This document shows, piece by piece, positions 36,298 to 45,060 of a stretch of 64,000 bases of DNA. Position 1 is the first letter of the stretch, and each line of letters starts with the position of its first letter. Position numbers and translations under genes: made by a program. The DNA is taken from the NCBI GenBank assembly GCA_003117195.1, contig BDSI01000133.1, positions 193,501-257,500 on the forward strand, written 5' to 3'. The stretch comes from Eudorina sp. 2006-703-Eu-15. Its lineage: Eukaryota > Chlorophyta > Chlorophyceae > Chlamydomonadales > Volvocaceae. Under the pieces are notes generated by a model that saw nothing but the letters and a program-made list of their open reading frames with translations, did not search any database and was not told where the DNA came from.

Positions 36298-39109
36298 ATG
36301 GAGGGCGCCGACGACGAGGACGGCGGCGCGGATGCTGCTCTCCAGGAGCGACCACAACAGCAGCCTGATGAGGTGCCTGCTGATGAGGAACAACAACAGC
36401 AGCAACAGGAACAGCAACAGCAAGAACAGCAGCAGCAAGAACAGCAGCAGCAAGAACAGCAGCAGCAAGAACAGCAGCAACAGCAGCAGCGGCAGCAAGA
36501 AAGCCCCGCCGTGGCGGCGCTCACTGGTGCTTTCAATGAGGCACAGCATCTTCGCGCCCAGCGGGCTGAGCTGGACCACCGCATCTCAGAGGCTGAATGT
36601 TACCAAGCCAGGCATGCCGTACAGGTCGCCGAGGAAAACCGACATCTGATCGAGCAGGTGCGCGGTACTGCGGTGTGTTCCGCTGCTGACGACTGCCTGC
36701 GTTCCAGGCGGACACGACGTCGTCATGATTGTGACGTCGTCCTTGTTTGCCTCGTACAGTGGCCGTACAGTTCTAGGAAGGTTTCAGGTGTGTAACTATA
36801 AAATTGCTCCTGTGCTCGATCTATGACCTGCGCGCATCTCGCCATGCCCTTTCCTTACTCCAGCTATTCATGCCATATACCGTATTCGCTCGTGCCCTAC
36901 TTCTAGTGTCTTTGGTCCCATCGCATGCCTGGCTGGCGCTCAATCTGGTGCAGCAGGGTTTGCCTCTTGATGTTAATTTTTGTCTGTTGAGGTTTCCTTG
37001 TGCCGGCGGGGTCGTATGTTGCTGCGACAGGTACGAGCACTGGAGGCACAGCTGATGAGCCAAGCCTTCACGGAGAAGGACCGCCTGAAGGTACGGGTGA
37101 TGTACGACGGTGTACGACCGGTACGACGGGGCGCCAAATTTCTATCTGCCGTGCACAAATCAGCCCGCTGCTGTATAAAGGGTATGGTAGGGATGCTATT
37201 TCATGCAAGCAAGGGTTGTAATCCTGCGTGACAGGTGATGCTACTGTGGGGCGGGGATAGGAAACAACTCGAGCGCGGCGCATCAAAGGATTGATGGCGA
37301 CAAATTAGATGGATCATGAGTGAACGAATGTTGCAGCTTGACCCAAGTTGTGGCGGCTGTGCGCACGGCACCGGCTGGCCCCATTGCACACGTGCTCGCC
37401 GGCGGCTCACACAGACGTGCCTGATGATGAGGTGATCCTTACCTCTCCGCTCTCTGCTGACGGCCGCTGCTTGCCCACCTCTGCCCGCGCCTGCTCTGGA
37501 TGAATATATACAGCGGAGCCTGGGCGAGGCGGACGCGGAGCGGTCGTGTGCAACCATGAGGCTGCGCCAGGAGGTGGGTGCGTGTGGGTGCGTGCTGGGA
37601 TGGCTGGACACCTAGAGACATCATGTACATGCGGTGGCGGAGGGCTTCCACTGCGTTCCTCGCTCCTTGAAGCGACGGACAGACTCAGCAGGTCTGGGTC
37701 AAGTCGGGTTCCGCGTGCTATCCGCATGCCGGACCCTGCATTTTGTACTAGTTTTCGTGCATACATGTACCGCGGCATGCTCATACGTACGTACCGTAAC
37801 GTGTCGAACTGACCCGTTGACAATAGTACACTCGGCTCCACGCACGTCGCACGTACGCACACACTGCCAGGTGGAGGAGGCCGAGGAGCGCATCCACCAG
37901 CTGGAGGACCTCCTCCATCAACACCAGCAGCAACAGCAGCAGCTGCAGTCACAGCAGCTGCAGCCGGGGCAGCGCGGCGCTCCCCACCCACAGGGCCCCG
38001 TGCAGGACGCCCATCCGCCCCTCCACACCAGCAATGGCGCCCAGGACGACTCTGCTGGCGGGCAGCCCGCCGGCGGTGATGGCGGTGACGGCGGAGACCC
38101 GATGGACGTCACCGGGCCACCGCCGCAGCCCGGCTCCCTGGGACATCATCATCTTGGGCCGGCAGCAGCAGCAACAACAGCAGCAGCGGCAGCGGCAGCA
38201 GCAGCGGCAGCCGCCCCGCGCAGTCATCGCCCGCAGCTGCCTCCCGTCCTCCATCTGGACCCCTCCCAGCTGCTGCTGGATGCGGACCTGGACGTGGGCT
38301 TCACGCGGGGGGACATCGAGCTGGAGGTGCACACCTTCAGCGCCGAGCTCGGCGCGGTGAGCGCGACGCGGTGCGGTGCGGTGCGGTGCGCATTGCGGTG
38401 TGCGTGATGCGGTCGGTGTGCGTGATGGGTTGGCGAGCAAGGGCCGGTGCCGTAGACGGGCCGCAAATGAATTGCTTGTTTCGTGGTAGGTGGCCATCCA
38501 TTCAGCGCGCGGGCAGGGTGGCTATCTTAAGATATAAATATCTATTCGGCCGAAAAACTTCTGAAATTTTAGATACTTTTGGCCTGCCAAAACATGGAGT
38601 TTAAGATACTTTGACCCCTCGTGTGGGACATGATATCTTCCCGTTGACATATACTCGGACCAGTGATGGGTTCCCCGATATCTCCCACCCGGGGTCGGTT
38701 CTCGCCGTCTGCAGTCGTCTATGGCTAGGTGATGCACTTATGGGTTCGGTTCGTGGAAGTTCTCCATCAATGTTGCGCCCTGTCCGATGCCCTCTGTAGA
38801 TACTTCGGGCCGTTTCCAGTTGGAAACATCTCCCCATAGACAGATACTTTCAGCGTTTCGAAGCCAGGTGTATCTCTGGCCGTAGATACTCCCAAAAATA
38901 AGATAGCCACCCTGCGCGCGGGGTCGCGCCCTATCTACCACCTTGACTGATGGGCCTGATGGGTAGGTTGTGAAGGAAGCGATGTGCCCCATCCAGCCGT
39001 CAACCGATGAATGCGCCAGAAGGGTTGTCAAAAGTTTTCGTTGCCTGGTCTAGGCCAGCAGCCGGCGGAGCGCAGGCACGTGCGTCATCAGGTTGCTGCG
39101 GCTGGCTAG
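36298..39109 (+). CDS. PolyQ coiled-coil protein, unrecognised
   Basis: Exons 36298-36657, 37031-37090, 37514-37573, 37871-38356 and 39059-39109 (TAG) join in phase 0 throughout and give about 338 aa. The N-terminus is acidic (MEGADDEDGGAD), followed by a Q4E repeat tract of about 35 residues coded by CAGCAGCAAGAACAG-like 15-mers. The coiled-coil segments are AQHLRAQRAELDHRISEAE, VRALEAQLMSQAFTEKDRLK and VEEAEERIHQLEDLLHQHQ. A second Gln run, an Ala run and the block LDPSQLLLDADLDVGFTRGD follow. An alternative donor at 38371 (GTGCGG) would instead join the frame to the downstream 361-aa frame. The last intron contains an hAT-type MITE and a short GGTGC pentamer run. The short heptad-like segments recall small ciliary coiled-coil proteins, but I cannot assign a family. 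Confidence 0.6.
38514..38914. mobile_element. hAT-type MITE, 401 bp, with 8-bp target duplication
   Basis: The terminal inverted repeats are CAGGGTGGCTATCTTA at the left and its reverse complement at the right. The 8-bp sequence CGCGCGGG directly flanks both ends (38506-38513 and 38915-38922). A CAGGG terminus with an 8-bp target-site duplication is the hallmark of the hAT superfamily. There is no transposase frame inside, so the element is non-autonomous. It is AT-richer than its surroundings and lies in the last intron of the polyQ coiled-coil gene. Confidence 0.9.
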
Positions 39110-39119
39110 CAAAGCCCAA

Positions 39120-40205
39120 ATGAAGCGTTTACGGCCACCGCGAGTATCAAAAGGACCAAAGCCCGAGCTGTCCCATACATTTGTCCCGCTGCTGCTGTAC
39201 ATGCAGCTTTGCAGCGACGCTGATGTGCTGCGCGTCAGCAGTGGCCTAGTGGACTGCTACCTGCGGGCTGCTCTGCCGCCCGAGGGCTTCGCGGTCGCCA
39301 GGTCATCGTCGTCGTCATCGTCTGTCAAGCGCTGCCGAGAGGAAACTCTCTCGGCGGAAAAGCCCGCCATCCTTGGCCACATCCTCACCTTTTGGATGGT
39401 AGGCAGCATCTGGGCCGACCCGCTCAAGTTCCTGGAGAGCTGCGCGCCTCTGAACGAGCTGCTGAGCGCGCTGCCCGCTGCCGGGACGGCGGAGCGCAAC
39501 CTGCACGCGCTGCTGCGCAGCCACGCGGCGCGTCAGTGGCTGCACGTGCTGCGGCAGGAGTTCCAGACCGTGCTGACCGCCGCCAGCGAGAGTGGCAGCG
39601 GCAGCGGCGGCGATCCCAGGCGGCCCCACTGGCGTGCAAGTCTGCAGCGCCGCAGCGAGCACGACGCCGCGGCGAAGACGGTGTATTCCGCCATGAGGGC
39701 CACAGCAGCGCAGCTGGCAAAGTGGCGGCATCGCTACCCCATGGTGGCTAACCTGGCACAGACCGAGCCGGCGATCCACGTGCTGCTCCTGCGGGCCTTA
39801 AAGCTGGGCCTTATGGTGCTGGCGGCGCACCCACTGCTGAGGGTGTTCGTGGCCACGCCGCTCCCCCACATCCCCCAGCAGCAGCGCCGGGCTCCAGTGC
39901 CCCTGGACACGTCCGCACAGGACCCCCAGCGCCGCGTCCGACTCGTTCCGCCGAAGAACCGGGGCGATGGAAAGCAGCCTCAGGGCGGTAGCGGCGGCGG
40001 CAGCAGCTCCGCTGGCGATTTCGTGTTGTGCAGCCTTCAGCCGGGGGTGCGGTACGACCTGGGCGTAGCGGCTGCAGCAGGGTTGGAGGTGCCGCGCCAA
40101 CAGCAGCAGCAACAGGGACAGCGCGGAGAGGGACTGCAGCGCGCCGGTGCTGACCAGTGCGTTCTGCTGAAGGAGGAGGTGGTGGTGTGGGCCTGGGCGA
40201 ATTAA
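39120..40205 (+). CDS. Hypothetical 361-aa protein, or 3' part of the preceding gene
   Basis: An intronless frame from ATG at 39120 to TAA at 40205 begins MKRLRPPRVSKGPKPELSHT. It is helix-rich in the middle (ILTFWMVGSIWADPLKFLES, LHALLRSHAARQWLHVLRQE, AIHVLLLRALKLGLMVLAAH) with low-complexity Ser, Gly and Gln stretches. The open frame extends upstream to about 39060. It begins only 11 bp after the stop of the short form of the preceding gene. A read-through from that gene with the donor at 38371 and the acceptor at 39059 would be in frame and give a fusion of about 708 aa. I consider the fused model plausible. No family is recognised, and no signal peptide or clear transmembrane anchor is seen. 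Confidence 0.5.
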   Translation: MKRLRPPRVSKGPKPELSHTFVPLLLYMQLCSDADVLRVSSGLVDCYLRAALPPEGFAVARSSSSSSSVKRCREETLSAEKPAILGHILTFWMVGSIWADPLKFLESCAPLNELLSALPAAGTAERNLHALLRSHAARQWLHVLRQEFQTVLTAASESGSGSGGDPRRPHWRASLQRRSEHDAAAKTVYSAMRATAAQLAKWRHRYPMVANLAQTEPAIHVLLLRALKLGLMVLAAHPLLRVFVATPLPHIPQQQRRAPVPLDTSAQDPQRRVRLVPPKNRGDGKQPQGGSGGGSSSAGDFVLCSLQPGVRYDLGVAAAAGLEVPRQQQQQQGQRGEGLQRAGADQCVLLKEEVVVWAWAN

Positions 40206-40240
40206 CGATCGGAATGAGGACACTCGGAAAGAGATCATCG

Positions 40241-40396
40241 CTGGCTGATCCACGTTAGTTGTAACGGTTACTGGCTGATCCACGTTAGTTGTAACGGTTA
40301 CTGGCTGATCCACGTTAGTTGTAACGGTTACTGGCTGATCCACGTTAGTCGTAACGGTTACTGGCTGATCCACGCTAGTCGTAACGGTTACTGGCT
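40241..40396 (+). repeat. 30-bp minisatellite just after the stop codon
   Basis: Five units of CTGGCTGATCCACGTTAGTT plus GTAACGGTTA, plus a partial sixth. The first three units contain TGTAA; the last two carry CGTAA instead. The array starts 36 bp after the stop codon at 40205, so it probably lies in the 3' UTR. Confidence 0.93.
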
Positions 40397-41262
40397 AGAA
40401 TGATACGTCCCATGGCAGCAGCGGGCGGTCCATAGGCCCGAGTGGTGGCGAGCCATGGCGGTGTGTGGCTGCCCTCTGCGCCAATCCTGCCCTGCCCTGG
40501 AGCCGGCGGGCGACACGCTGCTGGTTGCCGGCGGCGGGAAACATAGCCTGTGCGGTGGTGGACGGACGTTGTGGGCTCGCCTGCGCGCTGGTCTGTATGT
40601 ACGTACCTGCTGGTATGGAGATGTATGCGTGGTATAGGGCCGTGACAGCAACGGGTCCGGGGACAGCAGGTGGATCGTGGATGGCTCTCTGCTGGTCCCT
40701 GCTGGCTGTGTACGTGTACCTCTGCTGCCGCGGGTGCTACTTAAGGGCGTGAGGGCGAGCCTGGCTGTCAGCAACTGCTGCCGTGCGACGTGTCGAGGCA
40801 CGCGGGACAGTTGGTGGTGGATTGAACGGCAGATAGCTGCCCTGATGAGAGGCAGGTGACAGTCATATATACCATTCCTTATGATGAAGCGCCTTTTGCC
40901 TGTTGCTTGGCTGCTTCCGCCCCCCGAGTGGGCACACGGCTGCCGATTGGCTGGGATGTCGCTGTAGTCGCTGAGATGATGAGCGACGCGGCTATGAGCT
41001 ATCTGGGCCCGTTGGAACGCCCGGTCGAGACTCATCAGGGTACATCTTGTAACGATTACAGAATGCCGCTGTGGCTTGGGGATCAGGCTGCTGCCGCTGC
41101 TGCGGCTGTAATAAGATGTTATAGCGGACCCCGCTAGGATGATCGGTGACAGCAGCCGAAGCTTCCTCACCATACACTGCATGAACTAATTTGCGCCAGA
41201 ATGACGCATCGTGCTGCAGCTATCACATACCGTATTCGTTGAGGAAGGAAATGGCCCCAGAA
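40397..41262. other. Intergenic, no supported gene
   Basis: Several short frames are present but none has convincing splice context. The right part holds the long-form dispersed repeat at 41108-41180. Confidence 0.4.
41108..41180 (-). repeat. Dispersed repeat copy, long form
   Basis: TAATAAGATGTTATAGCGGA, then CCCCGCTAGGATGATCGGTG, ending CTTCCTCACCATACACTGC. It is the best partner of the copy at 12470-12545. Confidence 0.6.
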
Positions 41263-41890
41263 GTGGGTTCGGTGCGTGCAACGAAAAATGACGCGGTTTC
41301 TGGGCTCAGTGCGCGCACCGATCCGTGCGAGCACCGAGCCCAGTTTCACGACGGGACGACAGGACGTGTGTAGTGCCCGCACTAGTCTCCATCAATCAAC
41401 AATTGTAATATTGGTCATGTGATCGACGATTCCCGCAGATTGCTCCCAACAGGCACCGACCGGGTGGGGGCGGTTGATTGGGAGGCCACAAAATAAATAC
41501 GGCTCCGTGCGGTCGGTGCGCGCACCGAGCGAGCCGTGTTTCGCGGATGTACCTCGTGTCCGCAATAGCCCCTATAGACTAATAAATGTAATATAGACAC
41601 TAACAATGAAGATTCCACAGGTGCCTCCCAACAGGCACCGGGATCCGGCCGCTGGGGGCCGGATGGCGGCCACAAAGCACGGCTCGGTGCGCGCACTGCT
41701 CCGTGCGCGCGCGCACCAAGCCGTGTTGCACGGAATCCGCCTCGTGTCCGCACTCTTTTATACAGATGCAGAAACTAGCATTAGCACTGAGCATAGGCCT
41801 AAAGGCACCTGCTGAGATGTATCCGGCCGCTGGGGCAGGAGGCCAAAAAACACGGGCGCACCGAGCCGTGTTTCAGGGTTATGCGAGGAT
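41263..41890. repeat. Diverged ~180-bp tandem repeats, each with a palindrome
   Basis: GC-rich inverted repeats of the form CGGCTCGGTGCGCGCAC ... GTGCGCGCACCGAGCCG recur at about 41301-41342, 41501-41543, 41678-41728 and 41850-41878. From the second on, each is preceded by a CAGGCACC block and GGCCACAAA. The spacing is about 180 bp. This region adjoins the polypurine tract of the chromovirus remnant on the other strand, so it could be a decayed LTR. Confidence 0.7.
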
Positions 41891-41941
41891 CTGCCGGCAT
41901 GGCGCGTGCTCTTCGCCATTACACACACACACACACAACAA

Positions 41942-42600
41942 CTATTCCCCCTTAGGACGAAGCGTCCTCGCGGCGTCACGAGCACGAGACCGAACGGTGT
42001 CGAGCTCTTCGCGCAAATCGGGAGTGAAGTTGGCAGCAGGCTCCCAGCTGTTATGCTCCGAAGAATACCCAGTCCACTTGACCAGGTATTCGTGCACCAG
42101 CCGCCTACGGCGCTTCCCAACGCGGCGGGCACGGTAGTCAAGAATGCGCTCCACGCGGTAGAGGGGCGTGTCCTGTAGCCAGTCCACCGGCGGGGGCTCT
42201 ACAACGAGAGGAACCTCAGCACCATTCTCGACGGCAGGGTCCGACGTGGTCGCGGCTGCCCGGTAGGTATGGTCGCAGCAACGACACGTGGAAGGTGGGG
42301 TGAATGCGCATATCACGAGGGAGGTTCAGCTCGGCCGCGGCTTTCCCAGCCAGGCGCTTCACAGAGTAAGGACCCACCCAACGCGGCAACAATTTGCGGG
42401 CGGGGGCCTGTGGCAAGCTGCCTCAGGTGCTTGGTACTAAGCAACACTTAGTCACCCTCGCGGAACTCAACGTTCCAGGCGCACGGCTCCGCGCCTGCTT
42501 CTACTGCTTCCGGGGGCCCCACGCACTGTTACGGCACTGTTGTTGTTACAGCAGCGCGTAGCAGCTCACCGGGGTGTGTAGCATCCACACAATCGAATTC
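41942..42600 (-). mobile_element. Ty3/gypsy chromovirus remnant: integrase C-terminus and chromodomain
   Basis: On the minus strand a frame at 42416-42216 encodes the integrase C-terminal GPY/F-type module (LLPRWVGPYSVKRLAGKAA, then RIHPTFHVSLLRPY). A shifted frame at 42316-41942 encodes a chromodomain (YRVERILDYRARR, EYLVKWTGYSSEHNSWEP). Traces of VEFREGD further upstream extend the homology to about 42480-42600. The two frames need a frameshift to join, and the rest of pol and gag is missing, so this is a dead 3' fragment. A purine-rich CTAAGGGGGAATAG just after the stop resembles a polypurine tract. Confidence 0.82.
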
Positions 42601-42697
42601 GGTGACCGTTGTTGGTTCCGGGGATACCTACTTGATGTACCTGATGTATGTAACGTATGTACTTGCGCAACCTATGCACGCCGATCCACCTTCAACT

Positions 42698-42790
42698 TGT
42701 AAGCCGGTACGGCAGTGCGCCGTACAGACGCTCACAATATAGGGAGCCCAAATGGGTTCCCAACCATCCGGTAAGCCTTTGCGTCTTACA
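42698..42790 (+). repeat. TRIM LTR 1
   Basis: 93-bp LTR with TG...CA ends, flanked on the left by the CAACT target duplication. Confidence 0.88.
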
Positions 42791-42792
42791 AA

Positions 42793-42805
42793 TGGTATCG
42801 AGACC
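42793..42805 (+). other. Primer-binding-like site of the TRIM
   Basis: TGGTATCGAGACC lies two bases after LTR 1 and resembles the initiator-methionine tRNA complement (TGGTATCAGAGCC) used by many plant-type LTR retrotransposons, with a small change in the middle. Confidence 0.65.
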
Positions 42806-42837
42806 AACGATGTTGATCTCTGTATCACAACTCAACG

Positions 42838-42860
42838 TCGTGGGTTCGATTCCCGGTTGG
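42838..42860 (+). other. tRNA-like B-box in the TRIM interior
   Basis: GTGGGTTCGATTCCCGGTTG matches the pol III B-box consensus GGTTCGANTCC. A second, weaker one (GGTTTCGAATCCTG) follows near 42933. A complete tRNA cannot be folded here, so a tRNA-derived fragment captured in the element is the likely reading. Confidence 0.5.
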
Positions 42861-43140
42861 GCATTCACTCGGTAGGGTTGGAGTATCTGACTGGCCACCA
42901 GTGAAACTCCTGAAAAGTGAGTAATCCACGGTTTCGAATCCTGACAGGATCCTTGGGAATAATTACCGGGACCATCCTAGTAGGTACGGCTACGGGCACG
43001 ACCTGCAAGGACCCTGGTTGACGCAATCATAAGGCTAGAACCCAATCAATGGTGCGCCCTTGAGGCGGGTTCATGGTTAAAATGATCTCACCCTGGCTCG
43101 ATCCTGAGACTACGGTCCGAGGACGAACCGGCCTTCGGTG

Positions 43141-43153
43141 AAAAGGGGGGGAG
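43141..43153 (+). other. Polypurine tract of the TRIM
   Basis: AAAAGGGGGGGAG directly precedes LTR 2. The same motif precedes LTR 3 at 43288-43300. Confidence 0.8.
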
Positions 43154-43246
43154 TGTAAGCCGGTACGGCAGTGCGCCGTACAGACGCTCACAATATAGGG
43201 AGCCCAAATGGGTTCCCAACCATCCGGTAAGCCTTTGCGTCGTACA
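43154..43246 (+). repeat. TRIM LTR 2
   Basis: 93-bp LTR, differing from LTR 1 near the 3' end (CGTACA in place of CTTACA). Confidence 0.88.
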
Positions 43247-43300
43247 AATGGTATCGAGAATGGTACAAATGGTACCGGCCTTCGGCGAAAAGGGGGGGAG

Positions 43301-43393
43301 TGTAAGCCGGTACGGCAGTGCGCCGTACAGACGCTCACAATATAGGGAGCCCAAATGGGTTCCCAACCATCCGGTAAGCCTTTGCGTCTTACA
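43301..43393 (+). repeat. TRIM LTR 3
   Basis: 93-bp LTR essentially identical to LTR 1, followed by the CAACT target duplication. Confidence 0.88.
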
Positions 43394-43398
43394 CAACT

Positions 43399-45060
43399 AA
43401 CAAGCAAGACACCCTGACTAGCACCCGTTCACTCTCCCACACTCTCGCGCGATAATAGAGTTGTTGTTGTAAAGCAAGCGGCCTGCACGGACTGTACGTA
43501 GGGGGCCCCACCCTTTTTCCGACATCCGCCGTCGAGGAAGCCGACCCCCTATGTGTTGGCGTGCTATATACCCTACCAACTCATAGCTAGGGGGCGAGAC
43601 AAGCTCTGACAGGCCTGCCTGTCAGAGCCTGTCAGGCTAACAAGGAGAGCTGGTATGGTGGGAATTGTTCCGGACTGTCTGATGAGATAGTGCTTATGTC
43701 TTGTTGTTGACAACCAGTAACAACAATGTTGACAAATTCCAACAAGAGATATTAGTGTTCATATTTGTTTTACGATACTGATAGTTGTTGACGAGTAACT
43801 TGCAGGTAGTGAAGACTGGTTGACGATTGTTTAGAATGTCGAATCTTGTAAGCAACACTGTAACGGTGAATGTAGGATATGACAGCAGCAGCTGGCCATC
43901 ATCACAAGGTAGGATCAGAAGAAAGGATAGATGGGATTTTGCCTCCGATAATTGCGCTACACCCAGTGTTGCTATCTTAAATGAAAAGAATATTTACGTA
44001 TACCTGTCTACCGCCGCCAAAACACACTCTGATGCCGTGTCCCCAACTCCTGGTTACCCTCCCATATGCATCCGCGACGACGCAAGGAAAGCGCGCTTCA
44101 GGCCTCCAAGACTGAGAATAATCCCTGTCGTAGCTGTGGTAGCAGTGGTCCCGCTGTCGAAACATGCTGAAAATTTCTGGCCGGCCTCGGAGGTTGATGA
44201 CTGTTTGAAAGTTGTTCTCCCAGCAAATGGCCTGTAAGATATGTAATGTGACAGACGATTACCGCAGCCCTTATTTCGGCACGTGTGGTGAAGCAAAGCA
44301 CATGCCGAAAAACTTGGCCGCGCGGCGCGCGTATGTTGAATGCTTTTGATGGCGACTCTCTGCCAATCAGACTAGGCAAATATGTCAGTGCAATCGATCG
44401 TTTGCTGCTGTATGTTTATTAAAAATAAACCGTATACATATGCCCCAGAAAACACATACAACTCAAGAAGTCCCAGCTTTGTCGGCGGCTTGTGAAGCAA
44501 TTGATCACTCACAGCCTTGAATAGTTTGTGTTGAAATTTTCGGGCGGCTGACCATAGTTTGTTCATGATGGTATTTTCCGGGCGCATCTCCACACCCTCC
44601 AATTAATAAAAAGCCAAAAAGAGATTTATCAGTTTCAGCTCCTTATGGCCTCTTTGTTAACTTTTTTGAGCGTGTGAACAGAGTCGAAATTGTACGATCG
44701 GTACTCTGGTCACGATCGTACAGAGCTTGTCAGCAGGTATTTAATTGCAGAAAGACTTACTTACATTGTTTTGACACAATTATATGTAGTGCTATTTCCG
44801 TCGCATTTTGACAAACGAAAAGAAATCCAGGCTGTTTAGAGCCAGCTAGCTCAGCGAGAGCTTGTCTGCCAGTTTCGCGAAAGACTGAGTAGATTCCGAC
44901 TTATCCCGCCAATACGTCTTTCCACATCAATCGATAAAATATAGTAATAAAGGGTGCAACGGCAACATCGACGACGCATTGTTTAATGATATGACACCGA
45001 GTGATACAGTAGATGAAATTCAAATTTGCCATCACGATATACGCCTGCAGACGCCCTTGA
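43399..45060. other. AT-rich non-coding stretch
   Basis: Contains a perfect hairpin GCTCTGACAGG-CCTG-CCTGTCAGAGC near 43605-43630, several TGTTGACAA/TTGTCAAC-type words, and the left 16-bp inverted repeat at 43572-43587. A frame at 43827-44237 lacks supporting splice or codon evidence. No gene is supported. Confidence 0.4.

Larger units (their letters stand above)
42693..43398 (+). mobile_element. TRIM-type element with three short LTRs
   Basis: Three near-identical 93-bp direct repeats begin TGTAAGCCGGTACGGCAG and end in CTTACA or CGTACA (42698-42790, 43154-43246, 43301-43393). The 5-bp sequence CAACT flanks the whole block (42693-42697 and 43394-43398) and is the target duplication. After the first LTR comes a primer-binding-like site TGGTATCGAGACC, and before the second and third is a polypurine tract AAAAGGGGGGGAG. 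The first internal region is 363 bp and non-coding; the second is only 54 bp. This fits a terminal-repeat retrotransposon in miniature with an extra LTR. Confidence 0.88.

Noticed and set aside
42830..42865. Possible tRNA gene at GGGTTCGATTCCC
   Set aside because: Only the T-arm/B-box is present; no acceptor, D-arm or anticodon arm can be paired, and it lies inside the TRIM.
43827..44237. 136-codon plus-strand frame in the AT-rich region
   Set aside because: Codon use is unlike the genes, there is no clear splice partner, and it may be part of an undefined repeat.
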